Origin: Plumapathes pennacea
Taxonomy: Eukaryota > Cnidaria > Anthozoa > Antipatharia > Myriopathidae
Length of the DNA: 64,000 nt
Direction of reading: 5' to 3'
Assembly (NCBI GenBank): GCA_964036295.1
Contig: OZ038466.1
Coordinates: 13,302,001-13,366,000 of the forward strand
Below, piece by piece: positions 54,098-62,457 of this stretch; position 1 is the stretch's first letter; the number at the start of each line of letters is the position of its first letter. The notes under the pieces are model-generated. The model saw only the letters and a program-made list of their open reading frames with translations. It had not been told where the DNA came from and did not search any database. Made by a program: the position numbers and the translations under genes.

Positions 54098-54633
54098 TTG
54101 TTGTGTACTGAAGGCTCTATTTTTCCACCGAATCATAACAGTTTAAGGATATCTCCTTATAGTAACCATTGCCTACTTTTTGTTTGTGTTTGTGTTAAAG
54201 TTCGAATATGGGGAGTCAAAATCGTGTGCTTCTTGCTGATTGTGGGAATCATTGCTGTGCAGGTTGAATCCCGGCGCAAGCGTCCTTATAGGATAATCAA
54301 GAGTTGGTTATTTGCTGTGCCTGTGAACGAATTGATAGCAATTGCTATGAAACAGTAAGATGTGTGCACGTGAATTTCAAGCTATTTTCAACCTGCGGCT
54401 TTGATTGTTTGAAATTATTTGCATACTAGTTAGCTTAGGTATTAATTATCTCATGTTAGCCAGTTGTCTTAAATGCAAATAAATACCTTAGAACTGACGC
54501 GCTGTCGCTGGGCTTATTATGTCAACATGTTCTCTCTCCACATTTCAAGCAGAATCCACAGGTCCGTGTATTCAGTGCCTCCCCTCGGGTGACAAGTGCT
54601 GCTGTGACAATACACAGAATTATAGAGTGGACA
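54098..54633 (+). pseudogene. Possible decayed small cysteine-rich secreted peptide locus
   Basis: An in-frame hydrophobic stretch at about 54200-54265 (IVCFLLIVGIIAVQVES) looks like a signal peptide but lacks an in-frame ATG; the nearest ATG is one base out of frame. A second exon-like block at 54553-54633, bounded by a CAG acceptor and GTAAGC donor, reads CIQCLPSGDKCCCDN. The Cys pattern C-x2-C followed by CCC is kept in a paralogous block at 55176-55250. Secreted peptides with a CCC triplet exist in corals, but no family is assigned. The proposed pieces do not splice in a consistent frame, so a pseudogene is more likely than a working gene. Confidence 0.3.
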
Positions 54634-55175
54634 GTAAGCTATTCTATGTTTTTATACATACAGTTGAAGCTCTCTTTGCAACTGGGACCGCTCTCGCTCT
54701 AGTTACGACCACCACTGTTCAACCCCGCTTGAATGTTACTCAAAATAAAAGCTCTCGTAAACGACAGCGCCCACTTTTGGGGACTGCCAAGTTCTGGTCT
54801 TTTTATTTTGTTTTTAAGCTTTAGCTAGCGACCACTTAAATAGTCTGCGCTAATAGTTCGTTGATAAGATCTCAAATTAAAGGTTCAAGACTGACTATTG
54901 TATTCTTGATATATTCTGAATACATTTTTAGCAATTGCCTTTTTCCGTCAGTATTCTATTTTGTCTTACCATACATGTTTTGTTTGAGGTTATTTTTTCT
55001 CGGGTATAAGTTTAGTTGTAATCTGAATATCAATCTCAGTTTCCGAAGAAGTTTGCAAGAAGTTTGAAAATAGGGGTACTTGCTACTACAATAAAGACCC
55101 ATGCCCCATATGAAACTAAAGCATGCCTGTTCTTCGCAATACCACCAGTCAACAATGTTATCTTTTCACAAGCAG

Positions 55176-55250
55176 AATCCTCACCTGTATGTATAATCTG
55201 CGACTTGGGAAAGCAGTGTTGCTGTCAGGGATGATACAAAGAGTTCCAGA
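55176..55250 (+). pseudogene. Paralogous Cys-rich exon-like block with early stop
   Basis: After a CAG acceptor it reads VCIICDLGKQCCCQG and then TGA. It aligns with 54553-54633 in frame and in cysteine spacing, and both blocks are followed by GTAAGCTATTCTATGTTTTT. The repeat context downstream is shared too, so the unit was duplicated as a whole. Confidence 0.35.
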
Positions 55251-55346
55251 GTGAGTAAGCTATTCTATGTTTTTATACATACAGTAGAAGCTCTCTTTGC
55301 GATCGCTTTCGTAAGCGACCAGCTCAAGCTACGACTACCGTTGTTA

Positions 55347-55837
55347 AGCCCCATGCACACGAGCAAGTTTTCTATGACAAGTTTTCTGTGACAAGATTTT
55401 TATGCTCGTGTACATGAGAAAATTTGGGCAAATTTTCTGTGACAAATGCATTTGCTGAAAAGCTGGCGTGCTAGCTTTTTTATGACAGGGAAAACTTGTC
55501 ACATGTGAAATTTGATTGTGTACACGAAAACTCGTCAAAGGTTTTCGGAAAACTTTAGTTCCCATGTCTTCATTTGCAAGCGTGTTCGCACGGTCAAGAT
55601 GGCGGCATCCACAACATTGACAACAAAGTCTTTGAATTAGCCAAATAATGCAGTTAGCCTCTTGCTGGAGGCTTTGAGATCACGCGAAAAGTTTATGGAA
55701 GTCAAAGTCAGAAGGAAAAGAAACAACGAAAATTTGTCAAAAAACTTGTGAAAAAAAAAGTTGCTCGACCGTATACACGGGCAAATCATTTGTCACAGAA
55801 AACTTGTCATAGAAAACTTGCTCGTGTGCATGGGGCT
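55347..55837. mobile_element. 491-bp PIF/Harbinger-like MITE, TTA target duplication
   Basis: Ends AGCCCCATGCACACGAGCAA and TTGCTCGTGTGCATGGGGCT are perfect mirrors. TTA flanks both sides (55344-55346 and 55838-55840). The interior matches 38812-39304 in the reverse orientation. It split an older repeat: GTAGAAGCTCTCTTTGCG and AACCCCGCTTGAAT on either side are continuous at 54662-54735. Confidence 0.9.
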
Positions 55838-56061
55838 TTAAACCCCGCTTGAATTGTCACTCAAAATAGAAGCTCTGGTAAGCGACCGCGGCCACTTTTG
55901 GGGATTGCCAAGTTCTGGATTTTTCTTATGTTTTTAAGCTTTAGCTAGCGATATCTTTAAAACATTACAAACATATTTTCGTCCACTTACTAATATGTCG
56001 AGAATGGTTGAGGGTGAAAAACATATATAGGATATATATATATATATATATATATAGGATA

Positions 56062-56184
56062 TTACACGGCGGCGCGAAGATATGAATTTTATTTTCGAGT
56101 GGTAAAAACAATATTTTACGAACGAGCGCTTTGCGAGTTTTTACCACGAGAAAATAAAATCCATATCTTCAAGCCGCCGTGTAA
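56062..56184. repeat. Inverted repeat, TTACACGGCGGC ends
   Basis: TTACACGGCGGCGCGAAGAT pairs with ATCTTCAAGCCGCCGTGTAA, and the inner ATTTTATTTTC pairs with GAAAATAAAAT. It lies beside a short TA microsatellite (56033-56055). Confidence 0.75.
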
Positions 56185-56904
56185 CTTTCTTTTTATTATA
56201 TTTGACACGAGTGTTTTATGAGAAATTGCACAAACAACCGTGCATAAGCGGGAAATGATTCCAACAATATCCTCACTAGTGAGGATATGGAAAATACGCC
56301 ACTCGGGTCCCGGATATATATATATAAGTAACTGTGTTGGATATATTATATTATCAAAACTTTTGAATTTCTCTTAACGATAAAGTCAATATTGTCTAAA
56401 AGAAGAAAGAAGTAGTTGGCTCTGGGGTGCAGTGCCATAAATTTCTCGCAAACCTGCCTTCTGTTGATGGAAACTGTGTGTGCATGCATGGCGATGACAG
56501 CCAAATCTGACATCGGTGGTCATTGTGCTGCGGAGCAAAGTATGAACCCTCCGAACACAAGTAAACGATCTCTCCGCTTCCGTGCTCCCCATTTTCCTGA
56601 AGTGACCGACTCACATAAGAGAAAATCAAATAGTGCATTTTTATCACTGGTTTAACTAGAAAACACAATTACATATATTGAGACACATGTCCAGATTGAT
56701 TATTTTTCTATTTTATATTTCAAAATACCCAAAATTTTCTTTTTTGCCACCCAATCCACCCCCTCCTCCCCCTAAATCCGCTCCTGGGTATGTGAAAATG
56801 ACAAGGATTTGGACCTCGGGGCGGAGCTTCCCCTTGTATACCTTTGCTGACAAACCCCTTGGTGAGTGGACCAGGATAATTTACGGTATGTGATCATTTC
56901 TTAA

Positions 56905-58104
56905 GGTATCAGGATACCCTCGTGAACGACATGCGTTCAAACCCATTTTTCGCGCTAGCGTTACATTTAACTAATAATAAAGTATATATTTTCTGAAAGC
57001 TCAACAATCATAGATTTAGGGTAAAGCTTTATATTTTTTGAATTTGCTAAAGAAAGAAAGTTATCAGCTTCCGAGTGAATTTTGACCTTGCCTCATTCAA
57101 AAAGCCTAATGTCACTCAGATTTTACCCGATTTGATTATTTATTGTTTCAGCCTAATGTTGACACAATGAAGAAAAAAAAGGTGTCTCCGAATTTTAATA
57201 TCTTGTCCATATACAAAGTTATTGACTTTTAAAGTTGGCCGATCATATTTCTAGCTACGCGCAAGACAAAAGCGGACATATCTTCCGAACAAAAAAAAAG
57301 AATTAAAATCGGAGACACCTTTTTGTAGCTTTGATATTGATTCACATATTTGCCAAGTTTCAAGCCAATCGATTAAAATCCAGTGAAATGCAGGTTTCCG
57401 AAAGAAACACTTTTCCGCGTTTCGAAAACACCGAGAAAAACACATTTAAAGATTCTGACCAGGGAGCCGGAAACCTGTTTACATAATCGCCTCATCTGTC
57501 AGCAATCTGTCAAAACACCGCAGTTAGTGCTTTCGCATAGAGGCTTTCCAGGCATTTTGTCGGTAATTGAAACACGCAGCACAAAAGGCCGCCGTGTATA
57601 ACTACGGACATCAACGCTTCGTTCGGGTAAGTTTCGCAACATCTATTTTCGCTTCACAGTTGCACACACCACTCGACACCAATTCAACCTTTTGCAGCCA
57701 CAGTTGGAATTCGGAATGAGTTCAAGCAAACGACAAACTCGTTCTAAACGTAAGAAAGCGTTCACAAAGGCATACAGGGAAATATTTCTTATGGCATTTC
57801 GATATTCTTGCAGATCTGCTGTTAGTCATGCGTTATCCGTCGCGCGGCTAAAATTTGTACTTTATTGTTTTGCACGACTGACGCGCAAGCCGCATGCTGC
57901 GCAGACGGGTGATACTAACGATCTGTTGACAGGTAGCTTCCGGCGAGAAAGAGAAATATAAAATCCTTTCGTTTAAATATCTCGAGGAAAAACATAGGTA
58001 TCCAAATTTTGTTTTCAGAAACACAAGGTAAAACATGTAATAATTTCGTTAAGCCAAAAAAAATTTTTTCGAATCTGGCAAAGTCCGGAGGGTATCCTGA
58101 TACC
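56905..58104. mobile_element. 1200-bp non-autonomous DNA transposon with TTAA flanks
   Basis: The termini GGTATCAGGATACCCT and AGGGTATCCTGATACC are exact mirrors, and TTAA flanks each side (56901-56904 and 58105-58108). TTAA duplications are typical of piggyBac and Kolobok; the GG termini do not settle which. The interior has basic frames such as SSSKRQTRSKRKKAFTKAYR at about 57720-57779 but no transposase domain. It ends 36 bp before the cyclin-like exon. Confidence 0.8.
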
Positions 58105-58140
58105 TTAAACTGGCAAAGTCTCAAACTGCTTAACCTTCAG

Positions 58141-58303
58141 GATGAAAATGTTGAAGCACACGAAGAGATTCTCGATATAGATACAGATGACTTGCCTGAT
58201 CCATTTATGGCAGCAGAATATGCAGAAGATATCTTCAGGAACATGAAAAAGAAAGAGAGCAGTCCCTTTATGCTAGACCACACCCTTGACAAAATTATGC
58301 AAG
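58141..58303 (+). CDS. Cyclin B3-like single exon (partial gene)
   Basis: The exon is bounded by CTTAACCTTCAG and GTATAT. It encodes 54 residues plus one base (enters phase 0, leaves phase 1), containing DIDTDDLPDPFMAAEYAEDI followed by FRNMKKKE. The pattern D-D-P-x(4)-E-Y-A-x-D-I-F-x(2)-M-K-x(2)-E is the start of the cyclin box in B-type cyclins, closest to cyclin B3. No neighbouring cyclin exon could be recognised: downstream ones may lie beyond 64 kb, across the retrotransposons, and upstream exons were not found. An isolated exon copy is the alternative. Confidence 0.5.
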
Positions 58304-58377
58304 GTATATAGTGTGCATGCCAGTTTTATGGGGTGTGGTCAAGGATTTTTGGGTGTGGTTCTGGATTCTTTGCCTAT

Positions 58378-58390
58378 TGTAACGAAATAC

Positions 58391-58424
<34 letters not shown>

Positions 58425-58609
58425 AGGTTAATGATCCATCTTGATTGACCGCAGGCAGACGCCACGTTGTTCTTGCATAATGTAATCGGATCTAAGTAGC
58501 GCATTCCTAAAAAAATAAACCAGTTGATTCTCTCTCTCTCTCTGATCTGCGCTGGTGCTTTTGTTGCGACTGCGGCCGTTAATCTATCTTCACTCGGAAA
58601 AACGTTACA
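58378..58609 (+). repeat. 5' LTR (232 bp)
   Basis: It starts TGTAACG and ends CGTTACA, giving a 7-bp terminal inverted repeat with TG/CA. It contains a (GTTA)n run at about 58391-58424, an AATAAA-like signal near 58515 and a short CT repeat. The end is followed after three bases by TGG, the usual start of a primer-binding site. Confidence 0.85.
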
Positions 58610-58612
58610 TTG

Positions 58613-58630
58613 TGGCAGCGGTTAAAAATG
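58613..58630 (+). other. Probable primer-binding site
   Basis: TGGCAGCGGTTAAAAATG directly follows the LTR. TGG complements the CCA end of a tRNA. The priming tRNA was not identified. Confidence 0.6.
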
Positions 58631-59491
58631 GCAACCGTAAACGCAAGCACTGATGACCCGGTGGTCACCTTTGGACCGCTCAAAACCGGTAAGCGTTTCG
58701 GAACAGCAGACCTGGCCGCGACACGTGTTGACTTCGTCCCCCCAGCCAGCTCGACACCCCACGCGACCAGCGACTACATGAAAGACATCGCTGCGTCGAT
58801 GGCCTCAATCCAAGCAATGTACAGGGAGCAAGCCGAACAGTTCAACCCGCGGCTCGACGAGACGACGAAAAGCCATCGCGAAGACATGGCTGACATCACC
58901 GCACAGTTCTCGAGGGCACTAGAACAGCAACGACTGCTGCACACGGAGGAGACTCGGGAACTTCGAGCAGAGATTTTCCATCTCAAGTCACTCGAGCGGA
59001 GCCATGTGCAACCCAGGCCCCCTCCACCAACTCAACCTGCGTCGACCCAGTCCCCACCCTCATTCGTGGACTGCCATGACGAATTGGCGGATCATCTTGA
59101 CCAGCTCCAAACCATGGCCGAGGCAATGAAAGAGACAGCTTCGTGCCCACCAAAGCCAAGCACTGGGAAAAGCAAGTTTGGAAAGTCGCTGAAGCCAAAC
59201 ACATTCGATGGCGACAATTCCTGGGAGGACTACAAAGCCCAATTCGACTTGATCGCGGAGCTGAATGGCTGGGAGGATAAGACCAAAGCAGTTTACTTGG
59301 CGGCGAGCTTAAAGGGTCACGCCCAGGCCGTCCTCGGGAACCTAAACGAGCACAGTGGGCGGAATTTCAATTCTCTGGTTGCCGCGTTGAGTTCTCGGTT
59401 TGGAGCGGAGCACCATACTGAACTGTACCGGACACAATTGAAAACGTTACTCCGGAAGAAGGGGAGAGAAACCCCCTCGATCAGAAACTAG
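58628..59491 (+). pseudogene. gypsy gag (capsid part, broken)
   Basis: It starts at ATG 58628. The N-terminal half is rich in Q, E and R and probably coiled. A retrotransposon gag domain follows: KPNTFDGDNSWEDYKAQFDL, KAVYLAASLKGHAQAVLGNL and LVAALSSRFGAEHHTELYRT. The frame ends in TAG at 59489-59491. Compared with related Gag proteins, the segment between the capsid C-terminus and the zinc knuckle is very short, suggesting an internal deletion near 59460. Confidence 0.85.
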
Positions 59492-59496
59492 ACACC

Positions 59497-59805
59497 ATGG
59501 CTGAACTCCCCCAGTCTTTGGTGGTTTCCCTTCAAAGTCCACGACGTTCGCCTGGACGGCAGAACTCTCCCACACGCTGCTGGACATGTGGAAAAGCTGG
59601 ACATTTGCAGAGAAACTGCCAGGAGACCCCCAGAACCAGGGAAACGGAAGACAGCCGGATTCGAGGGCCAGAACCCGGCAACACCGAGACTGAACAGGCC
59701 CCACCAGACCCCCCTGCGAGTAAACACGACAACGGAAAACGGACTATTTGTAAAAGGAACTATTGGCGGTGTTCAGACAAACTTCCTGGCAGATACAGGC
59801 TCTAA
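59497..59805 (+). pseudogene. gypsy nucleocapsid zinc knuckle fragment
   Basis: CWTCGKAGHLQRNC fits the CX2CX4HX4C zinc knuckle of Gag nucleocapsid. It is in a different frame from upstream gag and from downstream protease, consistent with a deletion or frame change on the left and gag-pol frameshifting or decay on the right. Confidence 0.85.
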
Positions 59806-61453
59806 AATTACCATTGTAACACCTGAGGTCTACCAGAAGATTCCCGAGTTGGTGCGCCCTGCCTTAGAGAACGTTGTCTCGACTATGTTGTTGGCTGATG
59901 GACGTTCGCTTCCCTTCGCTGGCAAAGCAGCTATCCAACAGCAGCTGGGGCACACAGAGGTTGTTCATGAAGTCTGGGTTGCCGACATTGGGCTGGACGG
60001 GATTCTTGGAATGGACTAGATGCGCAGACTAGGGTGTGAGCTTAAATGCAACCGAGGCAACTACCAGCTCATTCTACCAGGAGGGAGTGTGACATGTGCA
60101 CAAAACCTGCTGGGAACCACATGCTGTCGTGTTGCAGTGGGTGAAACCGTCGTGATACCACCAGGAGCAGAGATGATTGTACCAGGGAAGTACATGCAAC
60201 CGAGTATGGCGGCTGGTCCTGGAGTGCTAGAAGGCGCCGATAAATTTGTTAAACGAAACAACTTGCTGGTAGCCAAAACCGTGGTTGACATGGGAATGAA
60301 AGACGTCCCCTTGCGGCTGTTCAACCCAACTTCAAAGCATCAAATGGTGCATAAAGACACGACTGTAGCGTGGTGTGAGCCTGTACCCGACGTGTTGGAT
60401 GCCGGTGGTGCAACGATCACAGTCGCTTCATGTCAGAAACCCGATGGCTGCAAGGCAACGGATGCACGTACAGATGTGCCCGACTTTCTGAAAGACTTGC
60501 TGAACCAGAGCTCTCAGCATCTTGACGCTGGTCAGCGAGAGGAGGTCACAGCTCTTCTGACAGAATTCTCTGATGTGTTCGCCTCCTCAGACGATGACTT
60601 GGGTAGAACCGGAGTTGTGAAATACCGGATAGATACTGGAGGGGCAAAGGCGATTCGACAGCCAGCGAGACGGATGCCTATACACCAGAAGAAGGAAGCA
60701 GAGGCGGAGGTAGAGAAGATGCTTGAAAGAGGAGTGATAGAACAGTCTTCTAGCCCGTGGGCTTCCCCTATAGTTCTCGTGAAGAAAAAGAATGGATCCA
60801 CTTGCTTCTGTGTTGACTATCGCAGACTAAATGACGTAACAATCAAGGACTCCTATCCACTTCCGCGGATAGACGATTCATTAGACGCTCTTGCTGGATC
60901 AGAATGGTTTTCGACACTTGACCTGAAGAGCGGCTACTGGCAAGTGGAGATGGAGGAGGGAGATAAGGCGAAGACAGCATTCACTGCCGGGTCGGGGCTC
61001 TATCAGTTTAGAGTGATGCCTTTCGGACTTGCAAATGCGCCCGCAACCTTTGAGCGCCTGGTGGAACGAGTGCTCTCAGGCCTGCCGCCAGAACTGTGCT
61101 TAGTCTACCTGGACGACTTAATCATCCATGGCAAGCACTTCAAGGACAAACTGAAGCGACTGAGGAACGTCTTCCTGCGTCTACGAGCCGCACGCTTGAA
61201 GCTGAGTGCCAACAAGTGCCACTTGTTCCAGAGGCGTGTGTCGTACCTGGGACACATTGTCAGCAAAGACTGGGTGTCCACGGATCCTTCTAAGATCAGG
61301 TCTGTCGTGGAATGGCCCACTCCCCAAATAGTAGCACAGGTGCGGAGCTTTTTAATACTCTGTTCTTACTACAGGCGCTTTGTACAAGGATTTGCAGATG
61401 TTGCCAAACCACTGTACAAGCTAACAGAGCAGAACAACAGGCCATTCCAGTGA
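59735..61453 (+). pseudogene. gypsy pol: aspartic protease and reverse transcriptase
   Basis: The protease has the active-site triplet in FLADTGSKITIV and ends GILGMD, immediately followed by an in-frame TAG (60017-60019). RT follows in the same frame: SPWASPIVLVKKKNGS, FSTLDLKSGYWQVEM, FRVMPFGLANAPATFERLVE, and the catalytic YLDD at 61106-61117. It stops in the connection region after YRRFVQGFADVAKPLYKLTE. Confidence 0.95.
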
Positions 61454-62151
61454 CCAGTGAAAGCGACGAGGCATTCCGGAAGCTCAAGGAAGCGATGACG
61501 CATGTACCTGTCCTGGCGTACCCAACTCGTGAGGGACCCTTCGTGCTGGATACAGATGCTAGCAATCAAGGGATAGGAGCTGTGTTGTCGCAGTTACAGG
61601 ACGGGAAGGAGCGAGTGGTTGCGTACTACAGTAGAGTGTTGCACAAGGCGGAAAGAAGATACTGCGTGACGAGGAAGGAGCTCTTGGGTATGGTCGAAGG
61701 CGTGCGCAACTTCCACCACTATCTGTACGGTAGAAAGTTTCTCGTGCGCACAGACCATGGAGCCCTCCAGTGGCTGTTGAACTTTAGAAATCCAGAAGGA
61801 CAACTAGCCAGGTGGTTGGAACAGCTGGGCACGTATGATTTTGAAATCCAACATCGACCAGGCAAGCACCACGAAAATGTGGATGCACTGTCGAGGAGAC
61901 CCTGTGGAGCCTGCAAGTACTGTGAGAATGCCGAGCGAAAAGGGAATTCCGCCACCGAGGAGATGCGGATCTGTGAATGTGGCGGAGCAGCGAATGCGAC
62001 CGAACCTACCAAGCATGGCATGGGCGAGGAAGAGACAGAGAGCCTGGTGGAGGTCAGTCCTGCAGCAACATTGTGCGCCGTGCAGACCAGAAGCACAACG
62101 ACGTCCGCCAGGCTGGCGACAGACGGAGATAGTAGCACGTCCAGGTCAGAC
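61454..62151 (+). pseudogene. gypsy RNase H domain and start of the integrase linker
   Basis: FVLDTDASNQGIGAVLSQ, YYSRVLHKAERRYCVTRKEL, FLVRTDHGALQWLLNF and the closing HHENVDALSRRPC are standard Ty3/gypsy RNase H motifs. It is one base out of frame with RT. After a Cys-rich linker the sequence ends at the LINE junction, so no integrase zinc finger or DDE core is present. Confidence 0.95.
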
Positions 62152-62171
62152 GACAATACAATACAATACAA
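62152..62171 (-). repeat. (TATTG)n LINE 3' tail
   Basis: About four TATTG units on the minus strand follow AATAAAC. It marks the exact junction with the gypsy sequence. Short microsatellite tails in place of poly(A) are known for CR1/L2-type LINEs. Confidence 0.8.
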
Positions 62172-62457
62172 TAGTTTATTTAACCACGTAACGTTTAGGA
62201 GTAATAACTCGTTAAAACACGCACGTGAAAGCAATATGAAGATATTAAGGTAAAATAAATACTAAATTTCGTTAAAATTACGAAATAAGCCAAAAACTAC
62301 TATGCTAATATACATATCTAAAATACAGTGACTAACTAATTGTATAAAAATGGCGATTGACTAAGAAATACTGGCTAATGTACTATCTAATTACTTTTAC
62401 TAGCTAATTACACTAATTACTACCATATTATTATTGAAAACTCCATTTGTGTCCGTA

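Larger units (their letters stand above)
47587..58140. other. Gene-poor region right of the DGK start
   Basis: The DGK promoter and 5' UTR must lie just right of 47586; no TATA box or transcription start can be assigned. Beyond that are a poly(T) tract (48130-48159), PLE and LINE debris, MITEs, diverged duplicated segments (51.4-54.0 kb), a possible cysteine-rich peptide locus and a TTAA-flanked element. No complete protein-coding gene is recognised. An open frame at 48444-48785 (minus, 113 codons) has no known domain. Confidence 0.6.
58378..62151 (+). mobile_element. Ty3/gypsy LTR retrotransposon, 3'-truncated and inactive
   Basis: Structure: 5' LTR, primer-binding region, gag, zinc knuckle, aspartic protease, reverse transcriptase, RNase H. 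Integrase and the 3' LTR are missing because a LINE joins at 62152. Breaks: a frame change in gag near 59460, an in-frame TAG at 60017-60019 just after the protease, and a one-base frame change near 61450 between RT and RNase H. It cannot encode a full polyprotein. Confidence 0.95.

Noticed and set aside
58382..58424. (GTTA)n run as a telomere-like repeat
   Set aside because: The unit is 4 bp, lies inside the gypsy LTR, and no TTAGGG-type array is present.
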